A stretch of DNA of 7,378 nt. Source: an uncultured Odoribacter sp. (GTDB lineage Bacteria; Bacteroidota; Bacteroidia; Bacteroidales; Marinifilaceae). A program made the translations under genes and the position numbers. Below are positions 1 to 5,567 of the stretch, one piece after another (the first letter of the stretch is position 1; each line of letters starts with the position of its first letter). The DNA lies in contig CAJKZL010000143.1 in assembly GCA_905204385.1 (NCBI GenBank), positions 1-7,378 of the forward strand, read 5' to 3'. Under the pieces are notes generated by a model. It was given only the letters and a program-made list of their open reading frames with translations, had not been told where the DNA came from and searched no databases.

Positions 1-481
1 CCATATCCGAGGCAACCCCTATCGTAGTCCCTTTGATCATAATAGTACCTCCCGGCAAAGGATTTCCGGCAGCATCCATTAAGATTCCGTTTACCATTTT
101 ACCCTGCAACTGCGGCAGTATAGGGACTGCCGAAGCCTGTTTAATCAGCACATAATCCCTCACAATCTCATAGCTTAATCCGGTTTGCCGGCAGATTTCA
201 TCCAATACCTGCCGCAAAGAGGCATCCTTAAAATTAAGCTTCACCTGCAAATCACCCACTTTTTCATCTTCATACATAAAATACACGCCCGCCTCCTGTT
301 TCAATTGGTCGAAAGCCTCCCTTACGCAAACCTTTGCGGTCCGGATATTAACAACTTGACTCATGACCACTTTTGCCGACAATGGCATTGATAATGCCAA
401 AATACAGAGCATAAGATTCATCCACCGAAGAATCTTAGCAGAATTTCCGAGGGGAATTCTCCATTTTCCCTTTTTTGTCAT
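1..481 (-). CDS. SusC/RagA-family TonB-linked outer membrane receptor, N-terminal part (runs off the left edge)
   Basis: The 160 visible codons encode the start of an outer-membrane TonB-dependent receptor that imports glycans or other large ligands with a SusD-like lipoprotein. Reading from ATG at 481-479, residues 1-20 are basic. A hydrophobic signal segment follows at about 21-36, ending in a Ser-Ala cleavage-like site. Residues about 45-113 form an STN (secretin/TonB N-terminal) domain, with the typical pattern of short strands, REAFDQL helix, FKDASLRQVLDEIC helix and a final YVLIK strand. From about residue 126 a carboxypeptidase-regulatory-like beta domain begins; its signature (G at 132, DAAGNPLPGGTIMIKGTT at 136-153) is typical of SusC proteins. 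The plug and barrel lie outside the window. An STN domain normally means transduction to a FecR/ECF pair, which lies directly upstream here. An ATG at 510 is in another frame and stops within 11 codons, so 481 is the best start. Substrate is unknown. Confidence 0.93.
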   Translation of the reverse strand, partial: MTKKGKWRIPLGNSAKILRWMNLMLCILALSMPLSAKVVMSQVVNIRTAKVCVREAFDQLKQEAGVYFMYEDEKVGDLQVKLNFKDASLRQVLDEICRQTGLSYEIVRDYVLIKQASAVPILPQLQGKMVNGILMDAAGNPLPGGTIMIKGTTIGVASDM

Positions 482-570
482 AATTTTTGTGTCAGTTTTT
501 GATTTAACATATTTCCCCTAAGGGATCTTCAAATTCATCTAAACCGGAATCCGGCCATCATTAAAAATTT

Positions 571-578
571 CAAATCTA
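571..578 (-). promoter_or_regulatory. Candidate Bacteroides-type -7 box for the susC-like gene
   Basis: On the minus strand this reads TAGATTTG, a match to the Bacteroidota consensus TAnnTTTG. It lies between the terminator at 631-680 and the receptor start, and would give a leader of about 85 nt. No TTTG-like -33 element sits at the usual distance. An ECF-dependent promoter, whose consensus I cannot recognise, could be used instead. Confidence 0.3.
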
Positions 579-630
579 TATCTCATCGTTTTTATATTTA
601 GTTTTTGGTCATCGTACTCCATGGATTACT

Positions 631-680
631 AAAAAAACGTTCGATAATTTTTGCGGATTTCCGCAAAAATTATCGAACGT
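631..680 (-). terminator. Strong intrinsic terminator downstream of fecR
   Basis: Bases 637-656 and 661-680 are perfect 20-bp inverted repeats around a 4-nt loop (657-660). On the minus strand the stem is followed at once by a run of six T (636-631), the classical rho-independent layout. On the plus strand the stem is followed by AAGGAACG, so termination is directional. It sits about 240 nt after the fecR stop and 150 nt before the receptor start. This implies that the receptor has its own promoter, or that readthrough is regulated. Confidence 0.8.
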
Positions 681-691
681 AAGGAACGATG

Positions 692-706
692 AGGACCTTC
701 GGTCCT
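692..706. repeat. Hairpin AGGACC-TTC-GGTCCT (repeat copy 1)
   Basis: Perfect 6-bp arms close a 3-nt loop. It is the centre of the left arm of the composite repeat. Its minus-strand reading is followed by TCATCGTT, as in copy 2. Confidence 0.65.
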
Positions 707-791
707 AAGTAACGATGAACGAAAATTGAAAATAACGATAAATGATGAACGATAAACGATAATTGTCTCTCCGGGTGCTTTTTAACAGACC

Positions 792-812
792 ACCGGAACT
801 ATCGGTTCCGGT
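792..812. repeat. Hairpin ACCGGAAC-TATCG-GTTCCGGT
   Basis: Perfect 8-bp arms (792-799 and 805-812) around a 5-nt loop, in the middle of the composite repeat. No T-run follows on either strand, so it is unlikely to be an efficient terminator. Confidence 0.6.
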
Positions 813-857
813 TATAAGGCGCCCCGCCAGGGGTCCACTATCGTTCATCGTTCATTA

Positions 858-874
858 AGTGACCGAAGGTCACT
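858..874. repeat. Hairpin AGTGACC-GAA-GGTCACT (repeat copy 2)
   Basis: Perfect 7-bp arms with a GAA loop, followed by CATCGTTACTT. It is the inverted partner of the hairpin at 692-706. The stem differs from copy 1 by AGTGACC versus AGGACC, while its outer GGTC-side flank is nearly identical. Confidence 0.65.
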
Positions 875-920
875 CATCGTTACTTCAATTTTGAAATTTA
901 TTCCAAAATTAAACGAACGT

Positions 921-2099
921 TTATTTTGTCCCCACCACTACTTTTCTTCCATCTACAACAAACCGAAGCCCTGAAATCTTTTCAAGATTCTCCAAAGTAA
1001 AATTTAAGCTGTCTTTACGCTGAATGGCCCCGGTAAAACGCTTATTTTTTATTCCTGCAGAGATAAAACTAATTTCTGCATCGTACCATCTCGCAAGGCA
1101 AAGCGCAATTTCCGACAAAGGGGTATTCTGAAATTCATACACCCCTAAACGCCAGGAAATATACATTTGCGGGTCCACTTTCCTCACCTGCAATTTCTCT
1201 CCTTCCCATCCCATCAAAGCTTGTTCACCGGGAATCAGGATTTTCTCTCCCTCAGCCGTTTTTACTCTCACGCTTCCCTCTGCCAAAGTTGTGTATACAG
1301 GATGTTCTTCCCCATAAGCCGAAATATTAAAATGAGTTCCCAGCACCTCTATGCGATTGGCGCCTACTTTCACAGCAAAAGGGCGATTCAGTTCTTTTAC
1401 TACCTCAAAGTATGCCTCTCCCACCAGTTCCACTTCACGTATCTCTTTCGGGAAACAAACCGGATAGCGTAAATAGGAATCCGAATTTAACCACACCTTT
1501 GTTCCATCCGCCAATACTAAAGAATAATATGTCCCCTTCGGGATAGTGAGTTTATTATATTCTATCTTGTCCTGACCGTCTGACGAATTTTGATAAGACA
1601 AGGGTGACAACGAATCCTTGATAATCATACATCCTTTTTCATCGATCACCTCCCGGCCCTTCCCCAACACCACCTGTCGTCCATCCGATAAAGTCAGAAT
1701 GACCTGCGGTCTTTCTCCTTCGTACCTATCGTCAGTCCATTGTTGTCCTAAATTAGAGTAGAAAAACAAGTAACCGGAAAGACCGGTACCGACCAATAAA
1801 AATATCAAAGCCGCATAGGATAGCCAACGTCTTAATTTGTATACTCTCAGCTTCGATCTTTTTTCACAGATTATACGCCAAGCTTCCTCCTGCTTCCTTG
1901 AACGGAGAAACTCCAATTTTCTATAATTCTTATATAAAGTCAGACATTTAACCAGCAACTCCCGATTCTCAGGGGAGGTCTTCAATAGAATTTCTAACTC
2001 AACCGATTCTTCGGGGGTCAACTCGTGATGAATGTATTTGATTAAATATGTCTCTAGCTTCCCTTCCTGATCCGTCATAATATTCCTTGATATATCCAT
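921..2099 (-). CDS. FecR-family membrane anti-sigma factor
   Basis: This 392-residue inner-membrane regulator would hold the ECF sigma factor and release or activate it when a SusC-like receptor signals. Residues 1-90 form the cytoplasmic helical part that contacts sigma (KYIHHELTPEE, typical of FecR N-termini). One transmembrane helix spans about 93-114, followed by a periplasmic part. The FecR domain covers about 184-282, with the landmarks IPKGTYYSLVLADGTKVWLNSDS (186-208), GEAYFEV and VLGTHFNISAY. A C-terminal DUF4974-type domain at about 317-388 (GVYEFQNTPLSEIALCLARWYDAEI) resembles the STN fold that meets the receptor. The length is usual for the family. It lies 119 nt downstream of the ECF gene on the same strand. 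The start at 2099 is the longest; Met8 (2078) is an alternative and is preceded by AAGGA. The ligand is unknown. Confidence 0.95.
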   Translation of the reverse strand: MDISRNIMTDQEGKLETYLIKYIHHELTPEESVELEILLKTSPENRELLVKCLTLYKNYRKLEFLRSRKQEEAWRIICEKRSKLRVYKLRRWLSYAALIFLLVGTGLSGYLFFYSNLGQQWTDDRYEGERPQVILTLSDGRQVVLGKGREVIDEKGCMIIKDSLSPLSYQNSSDGQDKIEYNKLTIPKGTYYSLVLADGTKVWLNSDSYLRYPVCFPKEIREVELVGEAYFEVVKELNRPFAVKVGANRIEVLGTHFNISAYGEEHPVYTTLAEGSVRVKTAEGEKILIPGEQALMGWEGEKLQVRKVDPQMYISWRLGVYEFQNTPLSEIALCLARWYDAEISFISAGIKNKRFTGAIQRKDSLNFTLENLEKISGLRFVVDGRKVVVGTK

Positions 2100-2160
2100 T
2101 ACACCTATACATCGTTAATTATCCTTGCAATCGGTTCATCCACCGTTTCAAGAAGACGAT

Positions 2161-2198
2161 ACCCTTTTATAAAAAGAGTAAAAAAGATAAAAAAGGGT
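2161..2198. repeat. Small inverted repeat between the sigma and anti-sigma genes
   Basis: ACCCTTTT (2161-2168) and AAAAGGGT (2191-2198) are perfect 8-bp arms around a purine-rich 22-nt spacer. On the minus strand it falls in the leader just before fecR, within T-rich sequence. It could form a weak RNA hairpin tuning the sigma/anti-sigma ratio, or be incidental in skewed sequence. Confidence 0.35.
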
Positions 2199-2218
2199 GA
2201 CAAGATTTTGTGGGTTTT

Positions 2219-2794
2219 TTAATCCTTTTTCTTCAAAAGAAGTAAAATAATCATTTGCAGAGATCCTCTCAATCGTTTCAAAGCCCTGGACAATTGAGTT
2301 TTAACAGAATTAACCGAGATATTCAGTTCTTCTGCCACTTCTTTGTATTTCCTTCCATGTAAAACGATTTCCATGAAAATATAGGAACATTGCCGGGGTA
2401 ATTGTTTTAAACTCTCCTCCAGCACTGTTTGCTTGGCCGCAAGCTCTTCTTCATCGAGCATTTCGTCCGGCAAGCTGCAAGCTTCTTCTTCGACCTCCTC
2501 CAACAGGATCGTTTTTTTCTCTTTGACGAGGGCCAGAGAAGCATTGCGGATACAATAGAAAAGATAATGTCTTAAATTTTCTCTGACCTGTCTATAGATC
2601 TTCTTTTCCCAAAAGGTTACAAAAAAATCCTGGACAACATCTTCAGCGATATCAAAGGAATCGGTAATCTGCAAGGAATACAGGCATAGCGGCATATAAT
2701 ACCGGTCGAACAACTCCTTAAAAGCTGTCTCCTTGCCCGACATCAAGCCTGTCAATATTTCCTCATCCGTCCGAAACATCCTTACTATATCCAA
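2219..2794 (-). CDS. ECF (sigma-70 family) RNA polymerase sigma factor
   Basis: This 191-residue extracytoplasmic-function sigma factor would direct RNA polymerase to the receptor operon. Sigma region 2 covers about residues 22-90, with FDRYYMPLCLYSLQITDSFDIAEDVVQDFF (29-58) and the FWEKK end of the -10 recognition helix. An acidic linker with many Glu spans about 98-119. Sigma region 4 covers about 125-180, with LKQLPRQCSYIFME and the helix-turn-helix YKEVAEELNISVNSVKTQLSRALKRLR. The length and the missing regions 1 and 3 fit the ECF class. The C-terminus ends in a hydrophobic LLLL and KKKD tail. It precedes a FecR gene, and the pair precedes a receptor with an STN domain, the standard Bacteroidota layout. 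Met6 is a possible alternative start. A well-placed promoter 28 nt upstream suggests basal transcription by the primary sigma factor. Confidence 0.95.
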   Translation of the reverse strand: MDIVRMFRTDEEILTGLMSGKETAFKELFDRYYMPLCLYSLQITDSFDIAEDVVQDFFVTFWEKKIYRQVRENLRHYLFYCIRNASLALVKEKKTILLEEVEEEACSLPDEMLDEEELAAKQTVLEESLKQLPRQCSYIFMEIVLHGRKYKEVAEELNISVNSVKTQLSRALKRLRGSLQMIILLLLKKKD

Positions 2795-2821
2795 GTATTA
2801 TAAAACCATGATTTTATTGGA

Positions 2822-2853
2822 CAAATGTACTTTTTTTAACGAAATCTTGTAAA
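2822..2853 (-). promoter_or_regulatory. Bacteroides-type promoter of the ECF sigma gene
   Basis: On the minus strand TACATTTG (2829-2822) matches TAnnTTTG, and TTTA (2853-2850) sits 20 nt upstream as a -33 TTTG-like element. The expected start of transcription is about 20 nt before the ATG at 2794. The spacing and position make this the best-supported promoter in the window. Confidence 0.55.
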
Positions 2854-2885
2854 TTCCTTCTTAAGATAAAGAGAAATATTTCGTT

Positions 2886-4019
2886 TCAACAAAAATCGGC
2901 ATATTCTGTATGCTGTTCCTTTTTAATTGCGATACATTCCATTTCCACCAACCACCCGGATCGGCAAACAGGTGCCAAAACCATCACACCGGGTATGCGG
3001 GGAAGATTCCGGACAAAAAAATCTTTTACCCTCCGATAGTCGCCGGAGTCTCGCATATAAACGATCATCTGGGCCATATCGGCGGAATCATATCCTCCTT
3101 CCTTCAGCAGCGCTTGTACATTGCCCCACATCCGCTCTAGCTGAACGGCAATATCTCCCGAACCGACTATCGCTCCCCGGCAATCGATACTGGCAGTGCC
3201 GGAGATATAAGCCTGTTTCCGGTCACCATACAAAATACTCACTCCCCTTTCGAAAGTCACCCCATACTCCCAGGTAGGATTTAAATGATCCAGGGCTTTC
3301 AAATAACATATCTGTTGCGGACAAAGTCCCGACACGGCATATGCATCCATCGCCACGCAACTGCCGGCGCCTGAAGTTCGCCCCTCGATGCCCGTACTGG
3401 CAATAAAATGTGTTTGCTCCGTCAGTCCTTGCCCCCGGAAAAATTCCTTGCGGGCTTCCACCACCCCTTTATAGTTTACGTCGATATCGCGGACGAACAA
3501 CCAGGTCCTCAAACAATGATCCCGGATCGTCATATTTCTCACTGCTAAATCGTCCCGATAGGCTTCAAAAAGGCTGCGTGTTTGGGTTGCGGAACCCTCT
3601 GCCGGTTTTGCCGGCTGCGAAAACCAGTGCTGCTCATAGGGACCTTCCGCATGTCCTCGCCGATAATATAACCAAAGAGCGACTTTGGTCCGGTTGAGAG
3701 GAGGCTGTTCCACCACCGATACTATTCCCGTCTCTTTTCCTCTCGACCACTCTTGCAAGATCAGGTCCTGATTGGCCGCATCACTGAGAAAATAACGCCT
3801 GAAAACGCATATTGTCTCCCCGATACAACGCTTTAGCCGCCAGAGTTCCACCGCTTCGTGTATAGCCTGCAACTGACTCGCAAAATTCTCTGTCGTCTCA
3901 TCGAGCGTGGCCATCACATGCCATTCCGATACTCCTTTTTCGCTGTGAAAACAACTACCGGACACGGTGGCGTCTATTGCCCCTGCCAACCCCTGAAATC
4001 TATCTTCCCTATAATCCAT
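2886..4019 (-). CDS. Chorismatase-like / RidA-superfamily two-domain protein
   Basis: The 377-residue protein resembles the FkbO/Hyg5/XanB2-type chorismatase group. That group hydrolyses chorismate to dihydroxycyclohexadiene-carboxylate or hydroxybenzoates and shares its fold with RidA (YjgF/UK114). Residues about 30-190 match the family-specific N-terminal half (VFRRYFLSDAANQ 72-84; VVEQPPLNRTKVALWLYY 102-119). Residues about 203-366 form the RidA-like half, with YISGTASID (271-279), WGNVQALLKEGGY and a C-terminal PVCRSGWLVEME stretch. There Arg353 and Glu359 sit where the substrate-binding Arg and catalytic Glu of the family lie. No signal peptide is seen, so it is probably cytosolic. It is G+C-richer than its right-hand neighbour and stands alone: no aryl-polyene, quinone or polyketide genes flank it. 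Its product is therefore uncertain, and a broader Rid-type deaminase role remains possible. The next internal Met is residue 36, which would cut into the domain. Confidence 0.7.
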   Translation of the reverse strand: MDYREDRFQGLAGAIDATVSGSCFHSEKGVSEWHVMATLDETTENFASQLQAIHEAVELWRLKRCIGETICVFRRYFLSDAANQDLILQEWSRGKETGIVSVVEQPPLNRTKVALWLYYRRGHAEGPYEQHWFSQPAKPAEGSATQTRSLFEAYRDDLAVRNMTIRDHCLRTWLFVRDIDVNYKGVVEARKEFFRGQGLTEQTHFIASTGIEGRTSGAGSCVAMDAYAVSGLCPQQICYLKALDHLNPTWEYGVTFERGVSILYGDRKQAYISGTASIDCRGAIVGSGDIAVQLERMWGNVQALLKEGGYDSADMAQMIVYMRDSGDYRRVKDFFVRNLPRIPGVMVLAPVCRSGWLVEMECIAIKKEQHTEYADFC

Positions 4020-4067
4020 GTAAGAAATTTAAGTATTAAACCGGCGCACGTGATTTTTCTACTCCGA

Positions 4068-4075
4068 CAAATTTA
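4068..4075 (-). promoter_or_regulatory. Candidate -7 box for the chorismatase-like gene
   Basis: On the minus strand this reads TAAATTTG, matching TAnnTTTG, about 50 nt upstream of the ATG at 4019. Only a weak -33 candidate (TTCG near 4097-4100) is present, and the surrounding sequence is very A+T-rich. Confidence 0.4.
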
Positions 4076-4166
4076 ATTTTTTTTCTCAACAATTTGCGAA
4101 AACAATTTCCTCAAATAAAAAGAAACATTTTTTTTAAAATTTCAATAATTATAATTATTTATTTTT

Positions 4167-4174
4167 TATATTTG
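4167..4174 (+). promoter_or_regulatory. Candidate -7 box for the PP-loop/2TM-GAF unit
   Basis: TATATTTG matches TAnnTTTG and lies 109 nt before the ATG at 4284, implying a leader of about 100 nt. A TTTC at 4140-4143 is 23 nt upstream, slightly too far for a good -33 element. The intergenic region is divergent and strongly A+T-rich, so chance matches are likely. Confidence 0.35.
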
Positions 4175-4283
4175 TTATTCATAATCGTTATCTGTGGTAT
4201 AGAATTAAAAAAATCTTCATTCTCTCCAGGTAAATTTTCATTACATTTTCCTGGGAAATGATTCATAATTATATGTTTCGCTT

Positions 4284-5567
4284 ATGATTCAAACCGATAA
4301 CATTGGAGTTTCTATAAAAGCCGACTTATATTTGAAAAGGTTTATCCTGCCGAAATTTGACCCCAATCGTATTTTTTGGTGGTTTTCCATTTCAGGCGGC
4401 AAGGATAGCTACACCATGTCAAGAGTTATATGGGAATGGTATAAAAAACATGACTATAAATTTTCAGGCAAAGGTTTTTTTATCAATCAATGGAAAGTAT
4501 CTAATTACAGATATCTGAAAAAGAAATTTTTCTGGATGGATATAGAAGAAATAAACGCCATTGAAATCACCGAAAAGACCATAAATTATAAATCCGGACA
4601 ACAAGCACCATGCAGAGAATGTGCCGACATCAGAAGAAATATCAATGACCGCTACATAAGGGATAATTTTGTTCCGGATAAATACAATTTCATAGCCAGA
4701 GGATTACATTTTAGCGACACTTGCATCAGTCTATTATGGCGTAGCGTATTCAGTCCCACACCTTTCGAGGATTACTCTTTCCAACAAAAAGGGTTTCCTA
4801 TCGTCGAGCTATCCGAATACACCTATTTGGTAAAACCTTTATTGTTTGTCCGGGAATACGAATCAGCGCAGTATGCCGCATCTTGCGGTTTTATTCCCTG
4901 TTGCTGCGGTTGCCCAGGATGCAAATATCCTTCCCGAAGAGACATTGTCGAAGAAACCGTATTGAAATTCTACGATGCCGATCCGTTATGGGAATTTCAA
5001 ATTCCAGGAATAAAAAAATACCTGAATCAGTGGGACGAGGAGTTATGGGATATTCTCCAAGCTCAAAGTTTACAAGGGAGTGTCGTCAAAAACAATAGAA
5101 TCCCGGATGATTTTTACGACTTTGCCCTCCAAAGTTTTGAAGGTCGATTGAATAATACCACCTTGTTTTCGGAGGAACTGGATGAAAACCTTTTTATGGA
5201 AACAATCGGTACACAGAAGTTGCTCAAAAAGATTCGACAAACCCAAAATATAATTAGCAAACCTGCACCCAAAAATATAAAAAATATCGGACTCATCACC
5301 CCGCATGAAAAAAGAATGATTGCAACGCTGGGCCCTTTCTGGGGAGCAATCGGTTGTAAACCCCAATTTCAAGCTAAAATATGGGATCTGCAAAAAAAAA
5401 TATTCGATTTTGAAGTGGATATCAGTTGGAGTCAATCCAATAAAATGTTGAATAATTACTATAAAAATATAGGATATGTTAACGAAAATTCAAAAACAGA
5501 TTGTTTTCTATGTCTTCATCATCATTGTAGGCATATCGGTAATTCTGGAAACAGTTCTGATTTTTAA
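4284..5567 (+). CDS. TtcA/TilS-like PP-loop ATPase (adenine-nucleotide alpha-hydrolase fold) with unknown C-terminal domain
   Basis: The 427-residue protein has an N-terminal PP-loop, SGGKDS at 37-42, which in this superfamily adenylates a substrate before sulfur or nitrogen transfer. The order of later motifs recalls tRNA 2-thiocytidine synthetase TtcA: CRECADIRRN (110-119) like its first CxxC plus RR, ARGLHFSDT (138-146) like its GHH.DD, KPLLFVRE (184-191) like its RPL..VRE, then a Cys-rich CCCGCPGCKYPSRRD (206-220) where TtcA has its last cluster Cys. Cys110, Cys113 and one of Cys206/207/208/210/213 could hold a [4Fe-4S] cluster. A PAPS-reductase/DndC-like label is the main alternative. 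Residues about 245-400 match no domain I recognise. Composition is A+T-richer than the neighbouring chorismatase-like gene. The last 29 codons overlap the next gene and read oddly (a Cys/His-rich tail). Native substrate (tRNA, DNA or small molecule) is unknown. Confidence 0.75.
   Translation: MIQTDNIGVSIKADLYLKRFILPKFDPNRIFWWFSISGGKDSYTMSRVIWEWYKKHDYKFSGKGFFINQWKVSNYRYLKKKFFWMDIEEINAIEITEKTINYKSGQQAPCRECADIRRNINDRYIRDNFVPDKYNFIARGLHFSDTCISLLWRSVFSPTPFEDYSFQQKGFPIVELSEYTYLVKPLLFVREYESAQYAASCGFIPCCCGCPGCKYPSRRDIVEETVLKFYDADPLWEFQIPGIKKYLNQWDEELWDILQAQSLQGSVVKNNRIPDDFYDFALQSFEGRLNNTTLFSEELDENLFMETIGTQKLLKKIRQTQNIISKPAPKNIKNIGLITPHEKRMIATLGPFWGAIGCKPQFQAKIWDLQKKIFDFEVDISWSQSNKMLNNYYKNIGYVNENSKTDCFLCLHHHCRHIGNSGNSSDF

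Larger units (their letters stand above)
681..886. repeat. Composite palindromic repeat with two related hairpin arms
   Basis: The left arm (about 681-722) and the right arm (about 838-886) are imperfect inverted copies of each other. Each has AAG(G/T)AACGATGAG, then a hairpin with core GACCTTCGGTC, then an AACGATGAACGA segment. The loop of roughly 115 bp contains further AACGATRA variants (734-760), a perfect 8-bp-arm hairpin (792-812) and a CCCC-GCCA-GGGG hairpin (822-833). It encodes nothing recognisable. It resembles a REP/BIME-like or MITE-like intergenic repeat; no transposase is present. Confidence 0.65.
482..920. other. Non-coding gap between fecR and the susC-like gene, rich in inverted repeats
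   Basis: This 439-bp gap has no credible gene in any frame. From right to left (the direction of transcription) it holds a composite palindromic repeat (about 681-886), a perfect long-stem terminator (631-680), a candidate promoter -7 box (571-578), and an 11-bp palindrome (CCGGA-A-TCCGG, 544-554) that would lie in the receptor mRNA leader. Variants of the octamer AACGATGA recur on the two strands near 582-590, 609-615, 684-691, 711-718, 734-760 and 839-853. The gap therefore transcriptionally separates the receptor from its regulators. Confidence 0.7.

Noticed and set aside
185..391. 68-codon plus-strand open frame near the left edge
   Set aside because: It lies wholly antisense to the clear SusC-like reading frame.
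720..760. Possible CRISPR or iteron array from the repeated AACGATGA units
   Set aside because: The units are short, degenerate, in both orientations and irregularly spaced, with no spacers of constant length and no cas or rep genes nearby.
2910..3697. Plus-strand open frames opposite the chorismatase-like gene
   Set aside because: They are shadows of a well-supported minus-strand gene; the translations are low-quality and carry no recognisable motif.
4020..4283. Riboswitch or small RNA gene in the divergent intergenic region
   Set aside because: The region is A+T-rich with only a weak CCAGG/CCTGG pairing (4226-4254) and no recognisable conserved riboswitch core.
5070..5435. 121-codon minus-strand open frame inside the PP-loop gene, and similar ones at 5776-6177 and 6843-7067
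   Set aside because: These are antisense shadows of coding sequence with no motifs and no plausible promoters.
5411..5476. Programmed frameshift at the A9 tract that would fuse the PP-loop and 2TM-GAF proteins
   Set aside because: After a shift into the frame of the downstream gene, a TGA at 5449-5451 stops translation before its ATG at 5476, so no fusion can be made.
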